NCBI GenBank assembly: GCA_030141605.1
Contig: JAQGDQ010000266.1
Coordinates: forward strand, 223,133-287,132
Length of the DNA stretch: 64,000 nucleotides
Reading direction: 5' to 3'
From: Tubiluchus corallicola
Lineage: Eukaryota > Priapulida > Priapulimorpha > Priapulimorphida > Tubiluchidae
Positions 11,631 to 25,000 of this stretch are shown here, one piece after another; the stretch's first letter is position 1, and each line of letters starts with the position of its first letter. The notes under the pieces are model-generated. The model was not told the origin of the DNA, did not search any database, and saw only the letters and a program-made list of their open reading frames with translations. A program made the translations under genes and the position numbers.

Positions 11631-13079
11631 AAAAGCACGTAAATATTTCTAATAATTAACTATTATTGCTAATATTTATTAACATTTTATGCTTGTATTG
11701 TATTATAACATCGGTAGACTATAGGTTTTGCAAAACCATTACGCTAAGCAAGAGACGCAGTTGTGTGCATTCATGGTATTTTCCAATGTGAAGGCACACT
11801 CATTACAATTTAGAGAGGGTGCTTGAAGGTGTGGCTTAGAAATTTGTCCAATCACAATAAACGACAGCATTGTTTTTTATATTAGGCTTATCCATTCATT
11901 CAACTTGGGTTTTCGCTGCCCAAACACACGTGAATGCATCACATGGTTCACTTGAGCCATTGTTTAATAAGCACTAGAGATGATCTAGTAATGCAGCCGA
12001 TGTGGAGTGATACTTCATAATAGATGTGGTGTTTGCGTGTTTTGCTGATTACTGTATTGTTTAGATATTTCATTGTGTTAATTTCAGTTTTCAGTGCGTC
12101 AATATTTTTATTGTTTAGTATAGTTATCCGATCACAGGACGTTAGTGTAGTGCTAACGCAGTAGTTAGACTTCAGTATGCGAGAAGTGCATGTGTGGTAA
12201 GGTTTTCTTTTGCATTATTTCTAAATTAACTTATTTTTGATTAGCTAGGATATTAGGGTTTGCTTAACACAATGTATGGTTATAGTACAAGCAACAGACT
12301 GCATTACTGAAATTGAATTACGCTACCTAATTGTAGTCTAGATCTGTGCTAACTACAATAAATACTAGACATTACCACTCTCCTTATTTAGAACTTTTAA
12401 TTGAGATTTTAGTGATAACCATCCTTTCTCCTGATTCCCGAAAATTACTACCTCAATATAAAAATAGCGTGAAATGCGATCACAGCGAGATAGAACTTCT
12501 CTTCCCTTTGCAGGAAATAGAATCCTATTTCCTACAAAATAGTCAGTGGGCGACAGAATAGAATGGGAACACAGCAGGTAGCATAGGGGGCGGTGCGCCA
12601 CTGACTTAGCTGCTCTAATGTAACAGGGCAGATTAAAGACAATATTCTGTGATTTCTGCCAATTATTATTTATTTCTAGTTTTCTATAACAAAGTGATAC
12701 TACATCAGTAATGTTTTATCTGTATCGGGAATTGTTGTTTTGGTAAATTAATGGTTTTCAAATAGGTAATTTATTATGGTTGTACGGCATGTGTGAAGTG
12801 CGGCAAGTCAGTGCTTCAGATTGTATTACAGAATAAAGAAATTATTAATGATAAAACACCCATAATTAACTGCATTCTGGTTGAATGTACCTGAAATAAA
12901 TTTTAAAGCTGGTAGACTTGCAAAAAGTTCAACTGTAATAACAATATAAACAAGTGGAATGTTTCTAAACATGCTTCACATAAACAAATAAGATCATGGT
13001 CATTGGACAAAATCAAGCTATGCAAGTCAGAAAACTTATTTACACCAATGGCAATTAAAAACAATCCTACTTAAATAAC

Positions 13080-14350
13080 TTTAATGTCGGGGTCAATTTC
13101 AAAATTTGGATGTCAATTAGAAGTATCGTCAGTATTATCAGCCATATTAACATTTGCATCAGCATAAATGGAATAGATTGTAGAAATAGTAATTTCCCAT
13201 TTTGGAAGAGGACTAGCAATAGAAATTACCAAGGTATTTTGTTAATCATAACAGATGAGGTAATAGAACTGGTGGCAGCACTAACTAGTTTACAATAAAC
13301 AACTTCACTGTTAAAATGAGTGGGGGATGATCTAGTGGGATAATTACTCGTATGATTGGAAAGGGTTGTTTCAGTTAGCCGTTTCATAACATTTGGTTAA
13401 GACATCAATCAAGGCTCACAGTAATCACAAGACATGACTTCATTGTGATCATCAATCCAATACAATTATGTATTACGCATACTTCACAACAGCTATCTTG
13501 GTCAGCAGTAGTGGAATTACTTACTATTTCGTCACTAGCAGAGTTTTTGCTGTTAGTTCCTTTCTGTGTGGTAGCACGTAGGGCTTTCAAAGAACTTTCA
13601 CTCAGACCAATTCCAGCACAAGGGTTTTGTAAAACATTAACAGCTATTTTTCAGGATGACTTTGGCAGGTTGTTGGGATCCCAGACTGTTGATACTTCTA
13701 GTGCTACGACTATGAGAAGGCTTACTACTCTGAGCACTGGAACTATGCTTGTTACTATTCATATCAGCATTAACACCCATTACAACAGTGATTATGACAC
13801 TCACTACAACACTACTGAGTACTAATCTCGCCGATATTCTACCACTATCCAAGTCTACAAAACAAATGTCGATATGGCGGTTCAGTGAATAAAGGACGAA
13901 ACTAGTTACCACTTTAGGAACCTTAAATGCTGGGAAAGGCTCAGCAATGAGTCCTACAAAAAACTGCAGCAAAGAGTAGAGTACAACTGTAGATAAGTAG
14001 GTCACATAAAAACATAACATCAGCAGGCTATTGAATTTCTAATCAAAAATTAAACATTGTTATCATCATATTGCATCTGTTGTAGATAATGGGCAGGCAG
14101 ACTTTCAAAATAAAAGAAAACTACTTTCAAGGCAGGTAAACACAGCAGTAATCCAGTACAAAACTAGACACTACTATGCCAGTGGCTTGTCAGCACCACT
14201 TCCAAATGAAAATTTAACAGACAAAAAAATTTTTGTCCAGAATTACTGACAACCTAGGAAATCTACTAAAATTAATAAAATAAAATTTGGAATTATTTAA
14301 TGCCAATGCAATTAAATTAGTTGTAGTATTAGTAAATTAGAACTGGATCT
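13080..14350 (-). pseudogene. Decayed Ser/Thr/Asn-rich coding stretch, unidentified
   Basis: On the minus strand protein-like frames with RNY-type codons follow one another but switch phase. One segment ends near 13640 at a run of five A; removing one A would rejoin it to the next frame, which runs to about 13405. Further segments follow at 13380-13205 and 13205-13090 after stops or shifts. Peptides such as SSAQSSKPSHSRSTRSINSL and MADNTDDTSN are polar, and one shifted segment gives a CDYC pair. At least three frame breaks are needed, so I call it a pseudogene or degraded mobile-element ORF. I recognise no family. A plus-strand frame of 126 codons over the same DNA looks like its shadow. Confidence 0.3.
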
Positions 14351-15522
14351 TTCTATAGTATAGTGCCAATTAAAAAGGCAAAGAAAAATTAATATGATTA
14401 CGAGGACAGGATCTAAATTCCTGTTTATACTGAACTACAGTTATTATATTTTCTATCAGTATTTTACTTCTCATTGTCATCGAACAGAAGAGAATGGCCC
14501 ATACCTACCTATGAGATCATGTCAAGAGCGCAGTTACGCCCCGACAAACACTCAAACATTAGAGAAAGAAAATCCTAATACAGCAAAGCCCCACACGCTG
14601 TAAAGGGGATGGAGTTTGTCAACGGCACTTCTTTTAGAACTGTTACTTTAATTAGTTCAGTGCTAAATCATATTAATTTCACGCAAAATTTTTCTTACTA
14701 TCGTATTTTTTGGAAAATCAATAAGAGAAATCTCGCCAGCTTAGCTAGAGACCTTAATTTGAGTAATATGTTCTTTCGCCACGACTCTGTCAATTAGTTA
14801 GTTACTAGATTCAGCGCGTCCGAAGAGAAGTATTATTATTGATGATGTTCTAGTTGTCGTGTTGCAGGTGGTTAATAACTGGTACTTTACTGAGAACATC
14901 ATTAGTTTGTAAAAGCATCACAGACTTCTATTTATCAGCTAATGGTTTGTTATAGTTTGTGTTGTTTTTGCTGATAAATTGTTGCACAACGGAAATAAGT
15001 AAAACTTAGTTCAGAAACGATTGCGTTAGTAATTGCTTGAAACTTGTCACCAATAAAATTCTACTCTGAAGATATTTTCGTTTTGTTTTGAGTGGTAAAA
15101 TGGTAAAATGATCATTCTTTATTATGTACGCCCTGGTGGTGAATGATAGGGTGCAGTAGAAACGTTGTATTTTTCTAATTACTATATTAATAAACGTCAG
15201 GAACTATGGGCCTACATTTGAACAATGAAATTGTTCTGTCAGTTTTAAGCTTAGTGACAACTCATAGCCACGACGTTGAATTCTAACCGCGCCTATCTTT
15301 CTCATCTAGAGGACTAAATGAACGCTGTCACAATTTCATTCTCACGCTATTACAACATTCCATTTATGTACAAGTCAACGCTTCATAAGAGCCTAAATTC
15401 TGTTTTAAACATGCCTCAGTTTCTATTGTAAAATGGTGGTGTAAACAGCGAAATTCCATTTAAATGCTTTGTTACAGTAAATACTCAGTCAAAATCGCTT
15501 ATATTAATTCGTTAAATTGATA

Positions 15523-16082
15523 TTAGGTCCATTTCACAGTAAGGAGTCGTGGCAAAATTCCTCGAGAAAAAGTTCTTGCAGCATTCCTCACAAAGATAGA
15601 ATACATTGTTTTCTATGACGCATTGACTTCTCATGACGATTTTTCTTCGTGGAATTCCTTAGAAGCTGTGTCACGAAAAAATTGTCACAAATTTACGATA
15701 AATTTGACAACCCAATTTCGCCTTTCTTGCTTAACGAGCGATGACTAACATAATTATTTCAGCATAAAATTATAAGATTTTATCACACCTTTTGTTTTTT
15801 CCTTTCTTTTATCCTACATACGATTCCATGTTTTATTAATGCAATACCGATGGTTATATATATTCGTGAAAAATTTAGAGAAAACTTGACGTCGTCTTCG
15901 TTGTCCATGTTGACGACAGCTACAATCCTGTAACTCGCAAAGTAGCTGCAGCTAACTGAACAAGCGCAAAGAAATCGCGCGGTTTCACTGTGAAATGAAC
16001 TTTCTTGCTGGAAATTTTCTGATTTTCTAACAGCAAATTCGTACGTCATTTTCCTTACGTCCTCAGTGTGAAAGGGCCCTTA
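15523..16082. mobile_element. PIF/Harbinger-like MITE with TTA target duplication
   Basis: The element occupies 15526-16079 (554 bp). Its left end reads GGTCCATTTCACAGTAAGGA; the reverse complement of its right end reads GGGCCCTTTCACACTGAGGA, matching at 16 of 20 positions. Both ends are flanked directly by TTA (15523-15525 and 16080-16082), the 3-bp target duplication usual for PIF/Harbinger elements. No transposase frame is present, so it is non-autonomous. Confidence 0.75.
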
Positions 16083-16689
16083 GACTGCTCATAAGTACTG
16101 TTCGTTTGCCATGAAGTACTATGAAAGCCTTAGTGTTGCTTATGTAAAGTAATTTTTAACATTCTTCTAGTCTTACTACGCCATTAAGATCCATTCATCA
16201 TCATACATTACATTTAGTACAGTTTCAGTAAAACGTTTCACACAACACGGATGTATTTGCTCCGGAGGCATTTTTATATTGAAAGAAGCGGCAACGTGCC
16301 TAATGCCTAGTAAGGAACTTCATCATTACCATTGTCGTCATGATTTAGAAGTTAAAGTTCACTGAGTCACTGCAGCGTCACTGTAAATGGTATAATTTAC
16401 CACTACATAAGATTACTGTTACTTAGCACATTTTAGGCTCAGCAAAATAAGGTCTCCGTTTCTATAATACTATTTATACCCTCGAGCAGAGCTCAAAGTA
16501 GTTCAGTGAGTAAAACGTTGCAATTAACTGACGTCTTTAACCTGGTGCTGACCGCTCAGTTTTGCAATAGTCATCTTTATAATTGCGCACGTGACACAGT
16601 CTGAACTTCACTAGGTAATAAGAACACCCTTGAGTCAAGTGAATGGTAACAGTCTTGTAACCTGACAGTATTGGAAAGGTGAAAAGGAA

Positions 16690-19600
16690 ATGAATGCTTT
16701 ATCGAAAGTAAACACCACAAGCCTGATGAATATCTGTTACGCATGTCTGGCATTGTTGATGTGAGTACTCTAGTAATATTACTTTAGTAGTAACCTTTTT
16801 TTTATTAATTCTACTTGCTACTAATTTTTCACTCCCACATGTTACTTTGGTGAATAAAATACCAATTTATTTACGCATCTTATAAACGGGAGGTCTGTTA
16901 AACAAGTTCAGTGCTAAACGAAAGTTCAGTAGCTCGAGCAGGCAAAAAATCGAAGCACTTGCCATAGTTTGTCATTCTCATTGAAAAATGTTTTGCGAAA
17001 AAGTAAAAGCAACAAGGATACGACACAAAGTCTTTTGCCCTTACGGTCAAATACGTTCATTCACCAGCGTATAATTTGGGGGATTAGAGATTCCAGATAC
17101 ATTTTTAGGTCACTGCATGACAAATTGTGAACTGTGGCCTAACATAATTAATTAGGTAAATAAAAGTAACTGGGTGAAGCTTTTATATTTGGTTTAACTT
17201 GACGGATGGTCTACACTCTACAGAGAACATCACAATCAAAGTGGTTTGACGTGGAAGCTTTTGTGCCACCAAAATCTATTGTTGGTGAAAGTCCAGCCTG
17301 TCACATTTAAGACGTAAACCTTGCAGCGTAATAATGTTCACTGATCTCGGCATGTGTCTTGTCTTCCTCATCTTTCTTACTGAATTATTAAGCAAAGACA
17401 TGACTTTTATTCAGACACAAGGACCCGCATTACGATTCGTTCTCTCAATTATGCATGTAGATGAGAACAATCCACAGACAGTCAGAGAATGAATTGTTTT
17501 GTAGTAACTTTATTTTCTATCATTTATCTTGAATCACACGATCTGTTAGTTTACAATTTAGTATTTGTCTTGTTTGCTTCTCACAATTGTTGTTGATTGT
17601 TGTAATTTTTATATACGATATTTATACAATTATTTCTATAATTATTTAGATGGATAGTTGCGTGAACATAACCATGACTGGTCGAAACGTTGCAGGTGTT
17701 TCTGCTGAGTGAAATATATGTTTGCTTAAAGGAAGACAGGATGATTTTTCATATACTACCCTATTTTTAAGTCCGATCAAAAGCATATATTTTAACACAA
17801 ATGATACTGCAAATGCGTTTCTGATAATTAAATAATAGATTAAAAACTTAATTAACGGCTGACGAGCCCAACTACTGATGACATCACAAGCTCAGCACAA
17901 TAAGCTGACATCAGCAGCAAAAACATTCCAACAGTGTGTTGCACGTGTTTGCGAAAGCGAAAATGGAAGTACAGTGCTACTGTAAGATTCAGGGTGTTGT
18001 ACTAAAACTAGGCAAGTTTTAAGACAAAAAATCAAATTTAAATTTATGGCTGTGCTCACGCATGAGCTGTCAAGCGCGTGCAGTTTGACACAAACTAACA
18101 TGTCTGAACTGAGAGGTACAGCACCTGTTTTTTGTGCAATGTGTTTCCGAAATGCTCGCGCTAGTGCCCGTCTAACTAGTGAATGGCGAAATGTATAAAA
18201 CGGCGAAAAACTAGGAGGGCGAACATGAAATTGTGCTTGTGTGTTAATAATTTTTTCACGCAAGTCATTTTAGAAAAATAATGTTTTATTTCCACATTTT
18301 AAAGAGTAGATTGTTTTGACCTAGAGTTTAAAATTGGGTCCGGTTTATTTTGAGTGAGTGCTGCTGTCATTTTTATTTTAAGAATTCCTTTTCCCCATCG
18401 CTATTCAGTTTATAGAATTGTATTTTTCAATCTTTTTTCTAAGATGATTTTCTATCATCATCACCATCGTCTTAAATAGGTTGCCCTATTCTTGAATTTT
18501 AGAATGTGTTCTACTACTTTGTGACTTTTGAATATTGAAATTGCACCAGTCGTTGCAGTTACACTAGATATTTGCCACGATTGCTAGCATTATTACTAGT
18601 GTTGTCATTTTAGCTTTCCAGTGACTCAATGTCAGAAATACACCGATTCCTATGATACCTACCGGTACAGATACGTGGATAACATTTACGAACAGCGAAT
18701 ATCTCAGGTTCCGGAACTGAAGAAAATTCCGTACAGTGATGTTTCACCTAAGGAAAGACGGTTAAGTCAGAGTACTCGGAATGACAGATCCTATGGAGCA
18801 CCAGCAACGTATAATCGAGCACCACCACCACTTATAAAACCTTTGGACTTAGTGACAAGTAAAGAATTTACAATTGTTTTATGGCAGAAAACACCTCACA
18901 GTTTTGAGCATTGAGAAGTAAGCCTATAACTCGAGTTTAATAGACTTTCTTCTGTGAGACTTTTTTCCGTTATTGGTGACATTTATAATGGCTTCCATGT
19001 GCGAAATAAATGTTTTTGTGTTATTCCTTGCTCTTGCTTCAGAAAGTTGTCATAAGGTAAAATATTGATAAGACCCATTATTTCCGTGACCGGGTTATGC
19101 AGCTAGACTTACATAATGACCAGGGAGTATTCTTGACTTAGACTTGCACAATGACCAGGGAGTATTCTTGACTTAGATTTGCACAATGACCAGGGAGTAT
19201 TTTTGACTTAGACTTACTCAATGACCAGGGAGTATTTTTGACTTAGACTTGCACAATGACCAGGGAGTATTTTTGACTTAGACTTGCACAATGACCATTG
19301 AGTATTCTTGATTTAGACTTGCACAATGACCAGGGAGTATTCTTGACTTAGACTTACACAATGACCAGGGAGTATTCTTGATTTAGACTTCTTGGGAGTA
19401 TTTTTGTAATGATTTATCGTAGTCTGGTACACATTAGACATTTGACAGTAAATTGGCAATTGTTGCTTATGAATTGCAGTACAAATCAACACGCAATGCA
19501 TCAAGCTTGCATAATTTATCCTCTATTGAGTTGTCACTTCGTGACGAAAATTATGTTTAGGCGAGTGAACAGCCTAGTGGTTACGGCTGAAACTAAGCAA

Positions 19601-22005
19601 TACTGAAGGTAGTGTACAAATGAGTAGGTGAACATGCTCCGCCATGGCGGGTTCATTGACAGCACGATTCTGGTTTACCTAGTTGAGAAATGATCTATCT
19701 AAATCCGAACCGGAGTGAGACACCTCTGCTAATTTTATATCGTGCCTTAGGAGATTGCTTTTTTCATAGTGCTCTAAGCCTGTTCTACCAAACTCTACTA
19801 TGTAGGTCGTCTTGCCGTAGAGTGCTCGTATGATTCCCAGCTTTCAGATTGTCGAACTATGGGAAGAAGAAAAGTTATAATTTCATAATATTAAAAATAT
19901 TTGTACTTTAGGTGTAGAAACATTTTGTGAGGCTGCGTGCGGTTACATGGTTGTGAGATTAAGGTTTTCATTGCCGTTCCATGGCACAGTGAGTACAAAG
20001 TATGACCCGTATCAATCCACATACATCGATGAAGCGCACAGTGAAAGTAATTGCTTTCCAAGTGCTAAAGGAACCGGGCGACGATTTCTTTATTACGTAA
20101 TGAAGTTTGACGATGATTGCATTACGGCGGTAAGTAAAAACTCTTTTGACAATGCGGGAAACCTCCATAGTATCTAAAATGTAGCTCAATAGCTAACTGC
20201 TGTAGACTTACTGCAATGAGTTCTCACTGTCAGATAATCCTGGAAGAAAATCTAAATTTAACGTGCTGATGAGGCATCAGACAGAGACGATGTTTACGAT
20301 GATGATGACGACGACCATGATTTTGATGACAATGACGATGATGACTAAAAAGTTTTTTCAATCTTATTAACAATTGTTTTTTTATCTACAACAGTTAGGT
20401 GGTTCATTTCCTACTACGATAACAGTACAACAGCCATGGAACAAGGAGGCGGGATTCCATCCAAGTTACTACGAGACGTTTTCTGTAACGTGTCCTATCT
20501 GTATTAAGGACAAAGAGAGTCACTGTAATCAATTTGATCATCTGCGTAAACGAGGCAATAGAAGGAGCGGTACATTTAGGTAAACTGTTCTAAGCTCAAT
20601 AAATAATGTCATGTATGGTATTTATGAACAGTTTGAAAGTTACTATGAAACGTTTAAAAGTTACTATTACAATAAAGAAGAGTGGTTTAACGCATTCGAA
20701 AAGTTTGTTATGGTTTATACTAAAAAACTGTGCAGATCAGCAGATTAATGCCTGTTTGGCAAGGCTGGCAGTACGGTATGAAAAAACTGTTAAAAGTGCG
20801 ATAGGAAATTACGGTACGGTATGGTACGAAATTACGGTATTTTTTCGTACCTTTTCTGTACCATTTTTTACTCAGGTTCTTGTGAAGTTTTTATCGGTCA
20901 GCATATCAACAGTACGACTTGTTTTGCCTCTTGGGTGGGGACGTTTGTTCTCCCCTAATTAACACAGAGCGCACGCAAATAAAACGACTTGAATGGAGCG
21001 CTTTAGATGCAGAAGTGGCAAGTTGTTTAGAATGGCCGATTGTCATTTCCCATAAATTTTCCTTTAGTGTTGTATGTAAACAAACTGGGTCCTACGTCTG
21101 ACACCTATTCATGTAACACCGCTGCTCTAACAGCTATTTCTGAGAATTGTATAGAATAACACCTTTTTTCCTGTGTCATTTTTACCTACACTTGTTCTTG
21201 TTTCAAGAGTGCAACGTCTGAGTTAAAAATTTACTTTGCCAATGAAAGAATTCGAGACGTACCGTTCTAACTCATTAACCTGCGTAGCTTGCGTGGTATA
21301 GTTACAAATGTTTTAAGCAAGACACCAAATTTGAATCATCATTAGAAATTTGTCACGTAATTTAAGGCATTCATTAAAATCTAGTTAATGGCCGTAACTC
21401 ATTGTGCCTACCACAAAATTATTTATCAAAAAAAGTAAATTAAAAGAATTACATCTCGTGTATAATTTTGCGTAAGTTTTGCCACCTAAAATAAATAGTG
21501 TGGAAGTTCAAACAGTAGTTTTGTTTTTATAGTGTGTATAAATTCATAACAATAATTGATAAACTTATTGTTTTTACAATTAACTTTTATGCCACTCTTT
21601 GTCATTTTACCTACGTGAACTTGATACGAAATTTGGTACGGAATTACGGTTCGATATTTTATCGTGCTATTACGGTACGATTCGATTTTGTAGGCACGGT
21701 ACGGAATTTGGGTACGATATTTTTTAGAGGTATAAGTACGGTCTTTCTTTCGCACCGTCCCGTACAGCCAGCCTTGTTTGGCAGCTATGTTAAACTGCTA
21801 GCAATTTAAGTTTGTACTTTTAAGCAACGGCTAGTCGTACATGTAACAAGCGCTACTTACTGCGTATTTCTTTGAGCTAATTAAGCAAGTTAAACAGTTT
21901 CGGTGGCTTTGAAGAAATCAGTTAATTTTGTAGGTCGTCACATTTTTTCTTGGAAAATAGATCTTGAATGCCTTGCCTTATACATTAGGCCTATGTATAT
22001 GTATA

Positions 22006-22041
<36 letters not shown>

Positions 22042-25000
22042 GTACATACATATATTGCTATTTTAATAGAGTAACGTTATTATTCCTTATATATGTATAT
22101 ATTTAGATTAGTAACGTCAGTCTATTAAAATATCAATATATGTATGTATATTTGTATTATAGATTATTCACACAATATTTTCTAAATCAGTAATATTGAA
22201 AAATTTGTAAATGCAAATCAAACCCTACATTTTTTTGACTTTTACATCCCTTTATATTCAGTACTGTATTCAACGACGATTAGCAGGTCTGTGTATTTTA
22301 ATTTCAGTTCTAGTAAAATCTGCTGCTGGAAGAAAACTGTGCTTCATTTGAAAAACTCTTTTAACGTTGTTAATTCCTAATCTGTTATAATAATAAGAAC
22401 GATGATAAAAATTACAGATATGTTCCCGAATGCTTGAATCATGTACTGCATCTGGAAAACGCTAATAAGCAGTTAGGTGAGTGAACTTGAACTTCTCGTT
22501 CAACAATTTATTGAGTTTTGTCGTTTGCGTGCCTTTCTTTACGCCTTTGTTTAGTTTTCTATTTAGATTATCTTGGGGTGGTTTATGAACACTTAATTAA
22601 TAATTACCAATTACCATGATTTGGTTTACATTGGACTATGATTTTGAACTGTATAGCATCTGTTTAGGCGTATCCTTCAGCTAAATACTGGCCAAATTCA
22701 ATCTTTTCTTCTTCTCAAGCTTCCCGTTCTGTTAATATCCAGTGTAATATCTATAGAGTATTGGGTAGCTTACTAAACATGATTGTTGTTGGTACGCCTT
22801 GCTTTTCAGGTCCATTTGCAACGTAATAAGTAAGTCTCAGTTTGGAATTTGTAACAGTTTTCATTGTATAAATGAAATCTTGCGGAACCTCGAATTTCAA
22901 TAAGAAAAACGAGATATCGTCTCCTGAAACGTTTGTTTGTATGTTATGTGCTATGTACTTTGTATACGTTGTATGTTTTACGCAAAGTATGTTCCACAAT
23001 TTTGTTTCAAATATGGTATAACAGAGCAATTTTAACTACCTTTTAACTTTGTTTCTATTAAAGTTTTCATTGTATTATTTTTGTGCAATAGAATCTGTGG
23101 TAGAACAACCATGTTTCTTTCAAGAGCAATGTGCTTCGCCGTTTGCAACATGTCGTAAAGCTGGTATTCAGCAGTTTGAAGTTGGTTATTGTTGGTGTCC
23201 CCCTGGATTTCTACGGTACAACCATGGATGCAAACAAAGTACGTTCATTAAGATTTCAGTAATTAGTGTCATGTTTGTAGATGTAATTTGTGCCTTGTGA
23301 TTCTGCGTGCAATAAGGTTCATTTCTGTGTCGTGAATGATGCCGTTTTATGACTTCACATGACATTATGACAAGTACCAGCACTGCAGCAGTAACATTAT
23401 GACAAGTACCAGCACTGCGGCAGTGACATTATGACAAGTACCAGCACTGCAGCAGTGACATTATGACAAGTACCAGCACTGCAGCAGTGACATTATGACA
23501 AGTACCAGCACTGCGGTAGTGACATTATGACAAGTACCAGCACTGCAGCAGTTACATTATGACAAGTACCAGCACTGCGGCAGTGACATTATGACAAGTA
23601 CCAGCACTGCAGCAGTGACATTATGACAAGTACCAGCACTGCAGCAGTGACATTATGACAAGTACCAGCACTGCAGCAGTGACATTATGACAAGTACCAG
23701 CACTGCAGCAGTGACATTATGACAAGTACCAGCACTGCAGCAGTGACATTATGACAAGTACCAGCACTGCGGCAGTGACATTATGACAAGTACCAGCACT
23801 GCGGCAGTGACATTATGACAAGTACCAGCACTGCAGCAGTTACATTATGACAAGTACCAGCACTGCAGCAGTGACATTATGACAAGTACCAGCACTGCGG
23901 CAGTGACATTATGACAAGTACCAGCACTGCAGCAGTGACATTATGACAAGTACCAGCACTGCAGCAGTGACATTACTGTTAAGCATCAATTAGGAAAACA
24001 TTGTTATTATTATTAAGATTGTTCTTGTTCTTCTAAGTGCGAAAGATGCCAATTGTCAAAACTTCTTTTTTACCGTCTGTAGTCTGCTAATTATTACATT
24101 ACGTTTACCTGTGTGTCATGAACGATGTATCAGTCATTACCTTCTGTGATACAATCACAGACGAAAAAGGAGGTGAAAAATTGGAGGCTCAGCAAAAAAA
24201 CCAAGGGGTGTTACACTGTCTACTCATTGCATGTACACAATCATTCTGCCACACTTATAATTATCTACCCAGAGAGTTTTAGAAGTAACTGGTGAATGAA
24301 CTATGTAGTAACTGGAGAATGAACTATGTAGTAACTGGAGAATGAACTATGTAGTAACTGGAGAATGAACTATGTAGTAACTGGAGAATGAACTATGTAG
24401 TAACTGGTGAATGAACTATGTAGTAATTGGAGAATGAACTATGTAGTAACTGGAGAATGAACTATGTAGTAACTGGAGAATGAGCTATGTAGTAACTGGA
24501 GAATGAACTATGTAGTAACTGGAGAATGAACTATGTAGTAACTGGAGAATGAACTATGTAGTAACTGGTGAATGAACTATGTAGTAATTGGTGAATGAAC
24601 TATGTAGTAACTGGAGAATGAACTATGTAGTAACTGGAGAATGAACTATGTAGTAACTGGTGAATGAACTATGTAGTAACTGGTGAATGAACTATGTAGT
24701 AACTGGAGAATGAACTATGTAGTAACTGGAGAATGAACTATGTAGTAACTGGTGAATGAACTATGTAGTAACTGGAGAATGAACTATGTAGTAACTGGAG
24801 AATGAGCTATGTAGTAACTGGTGAATGAACTATGTAGTAACTGGTGAATGAACTATGTAGTAACTGGTGAATGAACAATGGAGTGACTGGTGAATGAACT
24901 ATGTAGTAACTGGTGAATGAACTATGTAGTAACTGGTGAATGAACTATGTAGTCACTGGTGAATGAACAATGGAGTGACTGGTGAATGAACCATATAGTA

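Larger units (their letters stand above)
10007..13079. other. Intergenic or upstream intronic region
   Basis: AT-rich DNA with no strong gene. It contains a fragment related to the 15.5-kb MITE (10442-10595), a 54-bp-spaced duplication (11537-11630) and a possible short terminal exon (10943-11041). If the zinc-finger gene has 5' exons, some of this is its intron. Confidence 0.4.

Noticed and set aside
13445-13825. 126-codon plus-strand frame
   Set aside because: It is antisense to the more coding-like minus-strand segments and its peptide looks like their complement (TMRRLTTLSTGT).
17892-18263. 123-codon minus-strand frame
   Set aside because: It lies antisense in intron 1 of the supported EGF-tailed gene and shows no family or splice evidence.
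23358-23978. Regular repeats resembling a CRISPR array
   Set aside because: The repeats are head-to-tail with no unique spacers and lie in a eukaryotic intron; they are minisatellites. The same applies to the other arrays.
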